This document shows, piece after piece, positions 52,786 through 64,000 of a stretch of 64,000 nucleotides of DNA. Position 1 is the stretch's first letter, and every line of letters begins with the position of its first letter. The stretch lies in the NCBI GenBank assembly GCA_038373865.1, contig JAXGGA010002835.1:49616-113615 (forward strand), in the 5' to 3' direction. The position numbers were made by a program, and so were the translations under genes. Source of the DNA: Uloborus plumipes (Eukaryota; Arthropoda; Arachnida; Araneae; Uloboridae). The notes beneath the pieces were generated by a model that was given only the letters and a program-made list of their open reading frames with translations, was not told where the DNA came from and did no database searches.

Positions 52786-53664
52786 AAAGGAAAAAAATAC
52801 GCACTAAAATCACTAACGGTGAGACTGGAACTTTGATCATTGGTTTTGGATATGAACACATTTGGACACCGTGGACTTAGGTTAATATTACTCTGAGGTA
52901 CAAAAATGACATTTTTGTAAAAAAAAAAAGTTAAAAGATAGATAAGTGACAGAACATTTTGTGTAAAGATATTTGCGTTTCGTATATCAATGAATTAGAT
53001 TTTTTTGCTTTTGTGAGTTAAAACGTATTAAGCATTTTACGGAAAGCAACGGAAAATTCATTTACTGGAATTGATAAATTGACACGTGCTAAGTTTCTTT
53101 TATTGACAGGTAAACTCTCAAGAAATCGTGAAAAAAATGCATTTACTTTTAAAAACTTTTGTAAACATATTTAAAATTTTACCAATACATATTCCTTCTA
53201 TTTACACGCTTATTTTTTAAGTCAAAAGTAAAACTTTTTTTTTAATATATAAATTTTCGGTAAAAATATGCTGAGAACATTACATTAATACTTAATCTTA
53301 AAAGTACGAATTAATGACGACTTTTATTAAATTTAGCGAGGTATCTAGAAACTTTAACAGAATGTTTCGATTAATCAGTTGATAAAACTATTTAAGATTA
53401 AGGTGATCAATTTCAAAGGCGAAAGTAACTGAAAAAACTCTACTTACTTGAAAGTTGATTACAGGAGATGTGAAACTTCTTTTTCTACGGTAGACAATTA
53501 ATTGCATTGCTGAAAGAAAGACCAAAATACCTCTAAAGAAGGTCTGAGCTCGTAGGAAGACCAGTACTTTTGTTCTTTGAGGTTGAATATCACCAACTCG
53601 CCGTTCCATTACACTGCAAGAGAGTTCAATCTCTTTCAAATTTAATATAATTTAATTTTATTTC
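52786..53664. other. Intergenic, nothing recognised
   Basis: AT-rich. The 83-codon minus-strand frame at 53388-53639 has no family match. Confidence 0.45.
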
Positions 53665-53666
53665 TA

Positions 53667-53846
53667 CTCTGCAAAAAAGATAAACTGTTGTTTTACAGTA
53701 AAATGCTGGAAGCATTAAAACTGTAAAATGCACAGTAATAAACAAAAATTAGCAATTTTACAGTTCATTACTGTAAAATTAGAAATTTTATAGCTACAAA
53801 ATGTGCTGTATTATACTGTAAAAACAACATTTTATTCCTTGTAGTG
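53667..53846 (+). mobile_element. ACAGT-family MITE, short copy 7
   Basis: 180 bp flanked by TA (53665-53666, 53847-53848). Starts CTCTGCAAAAAAGATAAACT and ends CATTTTATTCCTTGTAGTG. It has only one internal GGAAGC block, so it represents the single-unit form of the element. Confidence 0.82.
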
Positions 53847-53876
53847 TAGTATTACATATTACTATTCATGTAGGGT

Positions 53877-56084
53877 CAGTAGGGGTAATTATGAACGAAT
53901 TTTTACACTTTCGCACGCTAACTGCTCTCTGGAGCACCATGTCCTATTTAAAAATCTGGACACCCATCAGTAATACAACTATTAACTCCTCTGCTACACT
54001 GCGCGCCCGTTTTTTTTAATTTTTTGCTGATGGATATTTTTAAAAATACTCGTCCTTAATTACCCCAATAGTTCATAATTACCCCATCGTAAATGGGGTA
54101 AATATAAACAGCATTTCGAATGTGGAATCAGGGTGTTCACGAAATGAGAACGGTTTTATGAAACAGTTACCTGGAACAACTTGCACATTGCATATGAGAT
54201 AAGAAGGGCAATGTTCATCATTACCCCAAAGCATTGTTCACAATTATCCCAAGAGCAAAAAAAATCAAGCTAAATTATTTCCCTGAATTATTGAATTTCG
54301 TTGTTTGTACCGGGAAAGGTCTTAAGGCTTGAAGGGGTCTTCAGGAATCTTGGTTTCATCAACAATGAAAAGGCCAGTCGACTCGAAGCCTTTAACAACC
54401 TTATCAGTTTTTTTTTTTTCCATACGAGTCCCAGTAGAACAGAAAGTTCGCCTTTTTTCAAACGAAAAGGACTACGGGACATCTTGGTTTTACATTAGGG
54501 ACCAATACTTATCCGACTCGGTCTTTAGTGGGCAGAAAACGCACTTTTCTAATGGTTGTAGTCGATCGCTAAGGTAACTCGGGAACTTCACAAGGGAACC
54601 ACGTTATTTGTTCTTGCCTGCTCAATAATTCTAAAGCTGAAATGGCTCGCATATCCGTCTTAGAAAAAAATGGCAGTTTTATCAGTCAAACCCTTTTGTT
54701 ACCGAGTTTGGTTCACATGAGGAATGAGCATCTGTGTTAGCCAGACAAAAAAAAAAGAAGTTTGCTCTTCCATCCACCCATTTGCGATAGCTGCATACAT
54801 GATTCCAACGTATGCCTCTTCTGATATCCAGTGTTTTTCCATAGTTTTTCCCTAGTGCACTATGAGAGGGGAAAGCACATCTTCGATAGCAGAAATGCAC
54901 GCCAGAACAGCGGTATTGACCCTTCCGGAACCATCAGAAACTATGCTCAGAGTTGATCCTTTTTCCTCGATAGTTTTCATGCGAGGTGGATCGTTGGGAA
55001 ACCCACTTTCATCAGTATTGAAGATGAAACACCCAGAATCGATATCAATGAAATGTTTTCTGAACAGCTCCTTCACTTCATCAAAAAAAAATGATATACC
55101 ACGAAGGGCTCTCTGGCTCTTTTTCTAGATATTTGTAGGAGTTGTGGTTTTTTTAGAGAAATGTTCGAGTGCCGCTTCATGAAACCAATGTACCAGTCAT
55201 CACCTGGCTTTCCATCTTTGAATCGAACCTGCAATGCATTAGCCAAAACAAAGTCTTGAATAAGGTTTTTCAAATATTTCCTTGTCACAAAGAAATCCCA
55301 TACGAGCCCTAACAATTAGATATTTTGCTAAAGTTAGCTCCTTATCAATTGGTATGTCCTTTGGGCGACCTGCTCCCATCCTATCAATTTTGACTTTACC
55401 TTTAACTCTGTTGTGCAAAACACCTAGAGGGATCGCGTAGGTGTCCACTGCTTCTCTGTAGGTCATATTCCCGTTTTTAATATCATTCACAGCCCTTAAT
55501 AAGTCTTCACTCCTGTATTGAGGAGGTGGCTTCTTCTTCACATAAGTGCGAGGCATTTAAACGTTCAAACGTGCAGACAAGTTTATATAAATCATTACAA
55601 AACATCGGCTCTGTTAAATGGTTAAAATAACTATTTGAATTATAAAATTTGACTTGAAGTGGAAAAAACTACTTTGAAAAAAATGTTCATAATTACCCCT
55701 ACCTAGAAAAATACGGGGTAATTATGAACACCTTCTAGCATGGTGCTAAAAAAAAGACAGTGAAACAGCAGTTGATTCCTGTTAAAGGCTTAACAACTGA
55801 GAGCAAATATAATGAAAACAATAACTTACCACAATTTTATCAGTCTGAACAGGATGAAAATTGAAGACTGTGAAAAACTGTTTGACAACTTTTGTTAGAA
55901 GGGTTAGGATAACTAAAGAAATGGTGGATACAGTGTTGCCACATCAGTGAAAAAACATCCCTAACCTAATAATGAAGATGTGAACTTCCAGTTGCTACTG
56001 CTATTTGGGGTGTTAATTCATTGCTTACAGAAGCGCTAATGTCGTTTGTTCTGAATTACCCCATTTTCACAATTACCCCGCTTG
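53877..56084 (-). mobile_element. Full-length, inactive pogo/Tigger transposon
   Basis: About 2.2 kb. The left end is CAGTAGGGGTAATTATGAAC; the right end read in reverse is CAAGCGGGGTAATTGTGAAA. The motif GGGGTAATTATGAAC and its complement recur at 54055, 54068, 54085, 54224, 55690, 55718, 56056 and 56072. These are clusters of putative transposase-binding sites next to both termini. The transposase remnant (54288-55556, minus) lies between. The flanking TA is not clear, so the boundaries are good only to a few bases. Confidence 0.85.
54288..55556 (-). pseudogene. Tigger/pogo transposase pseudogene (frameshifted)
   Basis: Starts at the ATG at 55556 (MPRTYVKKKPPPQYRSEDLL) with a psq/CENP-B-type helix-turn-helix (about residues 12-55, MTYREAVDTYAIPLGVLHNR). 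A GAGRP hinge and the second DNA-binding half follow, across a frameshift near 55270 (KDGKPGDDWYIGFMKRHSN). The first catalytic Asp is in FNTDESGFPNDPP (near 55015), the second in FFDGYASHFSFRI (near 54630), and QPLE (near 54575) has Glu where Asp is usual. The C-terminal region KGELSVLLGLVWKK and the GFESTG-like segment follow. At least four frame changes and several stops separate these blocks. The domain order and length are those of a whole ~430-residue protein. Confidence 0.88.
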
Positions 56085-56181
56085 ACGCTAAACAAAATAG
56101 TGCATAAAAATTCATATTACGTATAAAAAAAGTTGCATATTTTAAGCATTAACATGTAATACAATATATGTGCAGTTTTAA

Positions 56182-56624
56182 CTTCTTCCTGGCTTTTCCC
56201 GAGCTGGACTCGGGCAAGCGAAATGTTCCATTCTGGCTCATCCCGAGTGTAGCTCAGGCACTGTGAAAATAAACACTGCACAACCAGTCTTTCCCGAATT
56301 ATTTCACATGTCCCTTTTATAGTTTCGGATGCTTTTATTTACTATTGTTGCTACTAGATAACATAACTGCACAGTGTTTTGAGCTGTAGATTTAAGATAA
56401 GAGTAGGCGCCAACTCCAAAAAATAATAATTTCTGCCATACAGAAAGCCAACTTTGCAGGTAAATACTCATTTATTTAAACAGATATTTTTACATTTTTT
56501 TTTAGGAAATGTCGCATGCGAATGATGCTATTATGTTTAAAAAGATATGTATGTATGAAAATAAGCATAAAAAATGTGACATTTTTTGATCCGTAATCTC
56601 GAAATAAAATGAGCCTGGAAGGGA
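56182..56624. mobile_element. piggyBac-like MITE
   Basis: 443 bp between TTAA at 56178-56181 and 56625-56628. The left terminus is CTTCTTCCTGGCTTTTCCCG; the right read in reverse is TCCCTTCCAGGCTCATTTTA. A subterminal TCCCGAG motif is repeated three times on the left (CCCGAGCTGGACTCGGGC forms a small hairpin). No coding sequence. Confidence 0.75.
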
Positions 56625-56628
56625 TTAA

Positions 56629-58259
56629 TCAAATCAAGCACTTATATAAAATTATCATTTAAACTTATAATAACGAAACGAGTAGTAATAATAGTTAATA
56701 AGCATAAGAATAGCGGAGGCTTTTTTTTTAAATTATTTTTTATTTTAAAGCCTTTTGAGGAAAGAAAACAAAAAGGACTTAGTACTTCTAATATATTTCA
56801 CTTTGCTTAAAATAGTTGTTTTAGTTCGCATTTATTTCTACGAGTATGTTCTTCTCTCTTTTGCTAATTTACGTAGTTGTAATATTGCTTTTCAACTAAT
56901 TCTATATTATAGTTATATCAGTTTAATTTAATCCAAACTTATATTTCTTTTCTAGACGGGCAGTTCAGCTGCAGAAATCGTCACATTTTGTAATTAAAAT
57001 TTGTACTAGAGAATTTTTATAATGACACGATATTCTTTTGTTACTATTAATTTAAAAAAAAATGCTTTGCATTTTATGTTTCGACGACAACAAATTGTTT
57101 TTGTAAGACGATAAATAACTCCAAAAAGCAAAAAAAAATCAGTGCTTACTTTATAAATCTATGCTATCTTTATTCTTGTATCTGCTCTTCTTGTCCAAAT
57201 CAGTACAGACATTAAGGGACAGATAACAAGAGCAACTACCAATAGTATTCTTTGATCCATAACGGAATACTACAACGTAACAAGCCCTGTTCTAATACGC
57301 CTTAGAGGGAAGACGGAATTATGACACATTTTACGGTGCACCAGGTGAGCGTCAATGGATACAGTCACATGCAATTAGAACAGCAACAAATTGAAAAAAA
57401 AATTAAGCATCGTAAATATCTGGCTATACGCTGTAAATTTCAGCTATTACTTAATTTACAATACTATGTAATTTTGTAAGTTTTTGCTTTTGTACCACTT
57501 AAACTCATGACGAATAAGAATTTTTAATCGTTTGCTTATATCTTACCATACCGTGTGTATATTACATACATTAATGTAATATTTCAAAACTGATGTATAT
57601 TTTACCTGTTATGAATTCAGTTCCATCCTCAGAAAATTATGCGAAATTATAAAGGCGACTTTAATACATACACACCTTTGTTTTGGCAACGTACAGTTTT
57701 CTGTTACTAAAAATTGAAAAATACGAAATCATGCTTATTTTTCTACGTGTGTCTTGAAAGATGCTATAAAGAGTTTTCTAGTTTAAAAGTAATTGTTTTA
57801 TGAAAAACAACGCTTAACACTTCGATGAAACTTGCGTCGAAGCAAGGTGCGTGTGACAGCTGTTTTTGTTTACTAAAACGCAAGGATGAATGTGTTCCTT
57901 AAAAAGGAAAGAGATTGAAGGTACCTTTAAAATATTTTTCCTTCTAATAAATATTCCATCATTTTTGGATCAATGCAGTTTCTGGAAAAGATAATAATAT
58001 TACTCACTTAAAACTCACTTTTATATTAATCCTTCAATTTAATTTAGTATTCTTACTTACACTGCTGAAAAATTCATGGTTTCATGACATTATCGTCAAA
58101 ACATAACAGCAACTTAAAAACGTTTAAAGTATGTTACTTGTTTTAAAACAGAGTCATGATATTACAGGTAATTTTAAATAGTATCTTTTGAAAAGAAAAA
58201 GGTACGAATATGATATATTGCATGAAATACTTTTTCTTTTTTTCTGAAAAACATTACAG
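56629..58259. other. Intergenic, nothing recognised
   Basis: AT-rich throughout. No coding frames or repeat termini recognised. Confidence 0.5.
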
Positions 58260-59022
58260 CAACAATTAGATTATGTAAAAAATGTAATCGATTACAATTA
58301 TTATATGCCAATTACGAATTCGATTACACGATTACAGTTTGGGATACATGTATATATATATACAGAGGAGGTTCTAGAAATTTTCGTTAGAGGGTCAAGT
58401 TTCAGTGTATTTTATTAGTTAAGCGGAAGGAAAACGCAGCATGTGAAATTTAAACCTTCTTTAAAATATCATGCAATATTGCGCAGCAAGTACTACAGTT
58501 TATAATATTCTGTTAAATGAACCATTTCTTTATTTTGGTAAAAATTTACTATTGCGAAAAATATAAATTGGCAATTTATGAATTGTCTACATGCAATCAA
58601 TATTGGAATTATAAAATTCTTAAAAATAAAATTACCAAAGGACATTTTTAAAAAATCAAGTGAAATTTAACATTTTTAAACACAAAAAATGTTTTAAAAA
58701 TCTATAAATACACAACTTTTTCTTCTTTTATTTACTTATTGATTAAAAATAATGTGAGCATTAAAATATAAAGCATAAACGAAGACTGAATTATATGTGA
58801 AAAGAATTTGAAAAAAAAAGTCAGATTACACGATTACAAGGCTAAATTACGATTATTGAAAGAAAGATTACAATTATGATTGCACAGGAGATAATTGTTT
58901 AAAATTACGATTGCATGATTACGAGTTTCAGGTTTCCAAATTATGATTATGATTACGATTACAAAAAATGTAATCGATTACGCTGATTACGATTACGTAA
59001 TCGGCGATTACTCCAAGCCTGA
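58260..59022 (-). mobile_element. GATTAC-rich element, possibly hAT, one terminus visible
   Basis: Two clusters of GATTACG/CGTAATC words (58280-58345 and 58820-59015) include a shared AAAAAATGTAATCGATTAC. Read on the minus strand the right end begins CAGGCTTGGAGTAATCGCCG, a hAT-like start. No matching left terminus was seen, so the element is probably truncated or interrupted near 58365. Confidence 0.4.
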
Positions 59023-59375
59023 TGTCAGCTTATGCTAACAGTTAATCGAATTTAGTTGACTCTCAGAACAAGAAACATGATTCGTCAAGAACCTTTGATG
59101 TTGCAATCCACTTCATAACTGTCTGTTTTCAAACATTAAAGAACATATCTTATTTTGTATTGTAAATTCTCAGATTTTCTTTCACTCTTTTTTTTTTCTT
59201 TCTTTTTACAATGAATTCAGCTTTAAGTTTTTTAAAGATGCTACTTATAAGTTTGTATTTTGTAAAGCATCATTTTCTATAAGCATATAAAGTAAAATTA
59301 CAAAATCTTCCAACGACATTTATAATTTTGCTTATTAAGTTGTGAAACCGTAAAGGCAACTTAGAGGCTTAATTG
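59023..59375. other. Intergenic, nothing recognised
   Basis: AT-rich with a TTTC/T-run near 59185-59210. Confidence 0.5.
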
Positions 59376-60007
59376 CACTACAAAGAATGAGCTGCTGTTT
59401 TTACAGTATAATACTGGCAGCAGTGGCTCCAATTTAAAACTGTAAAATGCACAGTAATAAACTGTAAAACTATCAATTCTACAGTTTCTTACGGTAAAGT
59501 TAGCAATTTTACTGTTTATTGCCATAAAATTTAGTTGTATTATACTGTAAAAACAACTTCATAATACTGGCGGCAGAGGTTCCAGTTTAAAACTGTAAAA
59601 ATCATGATGATAAACTGTAAAATGAGCAGTTTTACAGTTTATTACTGTAAAATTAGCTGTATTGTGCTGTAAACATAACATAGGGCCGTGGTGGCCCGAT
59701 CGGTAAGGCATCGGACTCGTGTCCGAAGGGACCCGGGTTCGAAACCCAGCCGATCAAAGATCCACCGCCTTGATTAATGGTGGCTGGGAGGCGTTAAAAA
59801 TGTCGTGGCCACAAAGTCCTCCAAGTGAAACGATACCTCTGGGGGTGCTGGGCCCTAGGGTTTGCTCGACCCTAGGTTCTGGTTCAAAATTAAGAACAGA
59901 GCGCTCTTCAGGGCCCTATCCCGGTTAAACCACGAAGCTGTGGTAGGTACGGGGGACCCTGGAGAGTGTGAAGTGAAATGTAAACATAACATTCTTTTTT
60001 TACGATG
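59376..60007 (+). mobile_element. ACAGT-family MITE copy 8, interrupted by a SINE
   Basis: The left end is CACTACAAAGAATGAGCTGC; the right end (ATTCTTTTTTTACGATG) comes after the SINE at 59682-59978. Without the SINE and one copy of the duplication the MITE is about 320 bp. Internal blocks are in the same order as copies 3 and 6. Confidence 0.85.
59682..59978 (+). mobile_element. tRNA-derived SINE inserted in a MITE
   Basis: Same family as 26945-27208. The A box (TGGCCCGATCGGTAAGG) and B box (GGTTCGAAACCC) are both well preserved. Flanked by an exact 14-bp duplication TGTAAACATAACAT (59668-59681, 59979-59992) of MITE sequence. It is about 30 bp longer than the 27-kb copy because of a CCCTAGGGTTTGCTCGACC segment that can pair with the following CCTAGG. 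Confidence 0.94.
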
Positions 60008-60455
60008 TGGAAATCAAATTTCTTCATTTTGCATGCATTATTAAACCGCACGTACTATACTTACAGTATTGTATAAACCCTAGCATTCAATAAAAAATTG
60101 CTCATTTTATCAGTACTATTTACTGAAGGAAGCATTGTCCTTAGTCCCCATAGTATCGCTACAATACTTCCTTTTAGGACGAAGATAAAAGCTCTTTGGA
60201 TTTTTATGATAGACACTCCTAATGAATAGCGTGTTAAGGGACAGCACGAAACTAGTCTCCTGAGAGTTTATCTCGGTTTTTCGCATAAAACACCAGGAAT
60301 TTGGTAAAACTTTCTAAGTAGGGAGTGAAAGTCAAAAACTTTCGTTTTCTTTAAAAGTTCAAGCAGCATTAAATATCAGTGCGCAATGGGCTAAATGTAC
60401 AACTATTTAGAAGATGCTATATTCACGAGTAAGTTTATTGGAAAACAAAAGAGGC
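60008..60455. other. Intergenic, nothing recognised
   Basis: AT-rich sequence between two ACAGT-family MITEs. Confidence 0.5.
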
Positions 60456-60457
60456 TA

Positions 60458-61353
60458 CACTGTAAAAAGTGAATGTTGTTTTTACAGTATAATATAGCTA
60501 ATGTTATGCTAATAAACAAAAAATTGCAAATTTTACAAAACTAAACTGAAATTGCTAATTTTACATTATTAAACTGTCAAATTGCTGATTTAACAGTTTA
60601 TTACCATGCATTTTACAGTTTTAACCCATTAATACCTAACATTTTCTTTTCCAAAGATATTTTGTATACTGGTTACAAACAGTGCTTAATGGACAGTAAA
60701 AATAATTAAAAAAACATTATGTGAAAAATAACTTTTTTATTAAGGAAAGATGAATCGTCCCTTAAAAGTTACGATAGACCCCAGAGGGTACATACTTTGT
60801 TTACTAAAATTTTTTTCTGCCTACGATAGAATATTTAAAAAGACATTTTATGAGAAGAAATAAAATCAGCAATTAACATGAACTGGGAATCTAGGAATAA
60901 CTTTGGAAACTTAGATTTTTTTCTTGAGATTATGAACGATGTAATTCTTGATAAAGATCATATTGAAACTGCTACAGAACACACTTTGCAATGGTTATGT
61001 GCTGCAATCTGTTAATAACTAATTGAAACAATACCAAGGTACTAATTGAACACTATTATTTAGTTGAAATATTTATTTTGGGGAAATTCAGACCCTTTTT
61101 TGGACCGTCCCAAAAAAAGGACACTAGGCATTAATGGGTTAAACTTAAACCACAGCTGCCAGTACTATGCTGTTGTTTTTACAGTATAATACGGCTAAAT
61201 GTTTCGTTAGTAAACTGTAAAATTTCTAACTTTACAGTAAGAAACTATAAAATTGCTAGTATTACAATTTAATACTGTGCATTTTGCAGTTTTAAATTGG
61301 AATACCGGCTGCCAGTATTACACTGTAGAAACAACGGTTTATTTTTTGCATTG
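60458..61353 (-). mobile_element. ACAGT-family MITE copy 9, inverted and interrupted
   Basis: Flanked by TA (60456-60457, 61354-61355). The left end CACTGTAAAAAGTGAATGTT is the reverse of other copies' right ends, so this copy is in the opposite orientation. A 514-bp TTAA element splits it at 60621. The two parts together make about 380 bp. TGCCAGTATTACACTG near the right edge shows the GGCAGC block in reverse. Confidence 0.85.
60625..61138. mobile_element. piggyBac-like element nested in a MITE
   Basis: 514 bp between TTAA at 60621-60624 and 61139-61142. Ends CCCATTAATACCTAACATTT and, in reverse, CCCATTAATGCCTAGTGTCC. The interrupted host sequence ACAGTTTTAA / TTAAACTTAAACC rejoins to the family's ACAGTTTTAAACT block, so the insertion point is exact. 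A small open frame from ATG 60878 to TAA at 61015 (46 codons, containing FLEIMNDVILDKDHIETA) lies inside. I cannot identify it and give it low weight as a coding remnant. Confidence 0.9.
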
Positions 61354-61355
61354 TA

Positions 61356-62640
61356 GTGAAAAATATACACGTAAAACAAAAAGGCTGCTTCATAGAATAA
61401 TGGTTTTGGTTTCGAGTTGAAAACTATAAAAGTAAAGAAAAATATTACCTTATAAAATTATTTATATGCATTTATGCATATAAATAAATTACAAAATTTT
61501 ATTATTCATAAGCAACAGAACATAAGGTTCAACACTACTAGGACAGGCGTAGGAGATGATATCTATAGCTGTAAGATTTATATTTTCTTTAAAAAAAACC
61601 ACTGATTGTGTGAATTAAAACAATTCCGGTAGTAATGAAGTTGTGTCTTCATGGAGAATGATATTAAAGTTATAATTACCAAACTTTAAAGACTAAACTC
61701 CTTCTACGCAGAATATTTGTGCATAACTTTCTCTAAGTAATACAATATTTTCGATCAGTCTTTATATTAATAGAAACTATTCATGATCTGCTCAATGACA
61801 AGTACTGAAGGAAAAGACATTGAGCGTTGTAATATCTCTTAAATGTGGGTACAATTACCAGTTAAAATGGAGTAAAATGCAAACAAATGGAAATATAAAT
61901 CTAAAGTTCAGATAAAAATTATTATTCGTAGTAGTATTGTAGTCGCTTTTGTTATTGTTAATTATTATTATTATCATCATCATTTCATTGATTTTTGCAA
62001 CAATGCTTTAACTTGGAACACTCTTACAATTATTAGTTGCACAACTAGTTATTACAGAGACGGGATTAATACGTTAATTTTAGTTCGGTGCAATAGAGTC
62101 ATTGTCAAGAGTTCGGAATCATTTTCTTTTCTCGCCGAAGAAAACATTTTCTGAGCTTGCACACATGCGTTTTCTTTTGTTATCCTTACAAATGATTTTT
62201 TCCTTCATTCTTCTTGGTTATTTCGGCACGGTGTTAGTTAAGATTCCAGTATTACTTTTCTCTCTATGTACTTTACTATTGCTGTGACGAAACTCTGCTT
62301 TGGTAATATTGCAGGTGCATGGTGCAGCTCTATTAAGGTAAACTTCGATTACTAATGAACGTAGAGCAGTAAATGTCATGTTCAAATTAATATGTTGTTG
62401 TCTAACTCATTGGGGAAGCAGCCAGTTCTTCTGCTTTATTTTTCTATCTCTGTTTGTTACGTATTTAGATTCCGAATTATAAAGTGGCCAAGATAGATGC
62501 TTTGTAGTATTAATACATCTACTGTCAATTAAAAAAATATAAGAATATTAGCAAATCGATTAGTTTAAGTACTCCTGTTTAAAAATGTAGCAAATTTGGC
62601 TATGCTCTCTAAATTGTTTTTGTTACAGCAATAATAACGT
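61356..62640. other. Intergenic, nothing recognised
   Basis: AT-rich with a TTATTATCATCATCATT tract (61960-61985). The 61-codon frame at 62102-62287 is hydrophobic but matches no family. Confidence 0.45.
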
Positions 62641-62644
62641 CAGC

Positions 62645-62745
62645 TGCAGTTGTAATTTTTAGCTTACTTTCCCATTAAAGTACAACAAAAGAGAGAGAAA
62701 AAACATTAAAAGTGGGTTAATGCACTCTCAAAATATCGCTAGTTA
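62645..62745 (+). repeat. Left module of the compound repeat, without the array
   Basis: TTTTTAGCTTACTTTCCCAT, then AAAAGTGGGTTAATGCACTC, then a single AAAATATCGC, parallel to 40040-40125. This shows that the module also occurs with only one degenerate minisatellite unit and no 147-bp units. Confidence 0.75.
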
Positions 62746-62865
62746 GGGAAGAAGTCAAAAAGGAATACATTTTTACTGTGCACTTGCACAATCTTAATTT
62801 TTTACTTTACATAAAATTTTGTATAAATTCCCAAAACACATGCAAAAGTCTTTGTTTATCTTAAT

Positions 62866-63300
62866 ACCAGCGGGTGACCGAGCTCCGCTCGAGGAAAACA
62901 GGTATCGAAGTTAACTTGAAGATTTAAATTTTCAATTGCGGTTTATCAAAACAATACATGCCATAAGAAAATTTGTGAAACCATTGGTGAAAAGATAACA
63001 GGTTAAAGTGCACCATTGTAAACTATTCTAAACAAAGTTAGAGTTTGGAAAGGGAACTATTCTATACAAAGATTAAGTTTGAAAAGTCATAGGAAATAAA
63101 ATGCAATTGATAATAAAAAAAAACCTATACAATTAAAGAAATGGTACAAAGTGAGCAGTGTAAAGATTGAAGTGTGTTGAAGTTCAATATTTTTGACAAA
63201 TTTATTTAGAAAAACCAAACCTCTTGATTCCTCGTGGTCAAAAACCCCAGACCCCCAAGTTTACCGGAGTTAATTAATTCTGGGGCGATTTTCGACTTGG
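62866..63300 (+). repeat. Possible LINE/SINE-derived repeat
   Basis: Begins ACCAGCGGGTGACCGAGCTC, a GC-rich start in AT-rich DNA similar in style to the repeat at 21825. The right limit is uncertain, and a GC-richer piece (63225-63330) could belong to it. Confidence 0.3.
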
Positions 63301-63327
63301 CAACCATTCCTCGTATTACCCCTAACG

Positions 63328-63750
63328 TGTAGGGGAAGACCGCCTATATTGGACCACTGCTTAAATTGGACCTCGGGCCTAAAATCTAGTACAGAGATCT
63401 ATGATACACTTTAACGGTAGAAATATAAAGTTTTAGGAATAAAATCAATGTGTATGAAGTTTCACCAGTCTGCGAACTGCGTAGCGTGAGTTACGGCATG
63501 ATTTATGTTGAAAACGTGTAAAATCTTATTTTGCGGACTTGTACTTAGTAAGATAGTACTAAAACTTGTAAGCTGAGATAAACTGCTGTTATAGCATTAT
63601 AATCTGTGTTTAATAAGGATTACATCTATGTATTTACATGCGCGATTGTGATATTTTTTGACAGAGAAATAAGCTGAAGAATAAAAAATGGCATGTTTTC
63701 CTTTATTGGACCGAAAAAATTTTCCTATATTGGACCAGTGGTCCAATTTA
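63328..63750. mobile_element. Tentative pogo-type element with TATTGGACC motifs
   Basis: GTAGGGGAAGACCGCC (63330) is followed by TATATTGGACCA and AAATTGGACCTC. The far side has TTTATTGGACCG, TATATTGGACCA and its complement TGGTCCAATTTA (63700-63750). Clustered subterminal motifs on both sides resemble the pogo elements at 53.9 kb and at 1-763. A true terminus on the right is not clear. Confidence 0.4.
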
Positions 63751-64000
63751 AGAATATGATTTTAAGCAAGACTTTTTGTTAAGTTTAACATAAAGTAAGT
63801 GACTCATCTGATTTAATAGCGTAGTTTAGATTATTTTAAGCATACTTTAACACCTATTCACGACATTCATTTTTTATCAAGCACATTTTCGAGTAGCAGC
63901 TAATTTTAAAAATGTATGTTTTTTTTTCTCCTTTTCCATTAGACTGCAGTTTCAGGTTGTTAAACATAGCTATTAGTTTAAGTAAAATTTATGCTGGTTT

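Noticed and set aside
54301..55128. Plus-strand frames of 65-88 codons at 54.3-55.1 kb
   Set aside because: Antisense shadows of the Tigger transposase pseudogene.

Overview
The window is eukaryotic, visibly AT-rich, and I find no host protein-coding gene in it that I can support. Everything with a recognisable identity is a transposable element, a SINE, a satellite or minisatellite, or a microsatellite. Several things argue for an arthropod nuclear genome: Tc1 and pogo/Tigger transposase remains, tRNA-derived SINEs, Penelope-like coding sequence, many MITEs with TA or TTAA target duplications, and very long CA and TAG arrays. I lean towards an arachnid from the general look of the repeats, but that is inference and not shown by any gene.

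Layout. 0-6 kb: the 3' coding part of an internally deleted Tigger element with its terminus at 763; a copy of a MITE family whose ends begin CACTG and which is built from ACAGT/ACTGT palindromes (called the ACAGT family below); a tRNA-SINE fragment; and a complete but dead Tc1 element (4346-5768). 6.7-12.3 kb: a Penelope-like fragment, then a compound tandem region of a 19-bp minisatellite, a 147-bp satellite and a shared flank, partly of poor base quality. 14-20 kb: a Tigger MITE carrying a 186-bp CA array, two inverted copies of a TTAA-type repeat (one interrupted by a palindromic TA-MITE, the other giving the empty site), and a Tc1 fragment. 21-30 kb: an RTE-like tail, an ACAGT MITE, a recent 762-bp direct duplication, a SINE with perfect target duplication, a TTAA element with 13-bp perfect termini, and a second CA array. 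32-47 kb: two hAT-type MITEs, ACAGT MITEs, a GC-rich SINE-like repeat, the clean copy of the minisatellite/147-bp module, a ~930-bp TAG array, a CpG-rich MITE and a small Tigger MITE. 47-64 kb: SINEs, more ACAGT MITEs, TTAA elements, a full-length frameshifted Tigger (53.9-56.1 kb), a GATTAC-rich element, and two nested insertions (a SINE within a MITE, and a TTAA element within a MITE).

The genes do not work together as a pathway. The recognisable coding pieces (two Tigger, two Tc1, one Penelope-like) are all broken. The non-autonomous elements would depend on transposases encoded elsewhere. The most informative structures are the nested insertions, which give relative ages, the trimeric higher-order organisation of the 147-bp satellite, and a stretch near 7.06-9.1 kb that looks like unpolished long-read sequence.
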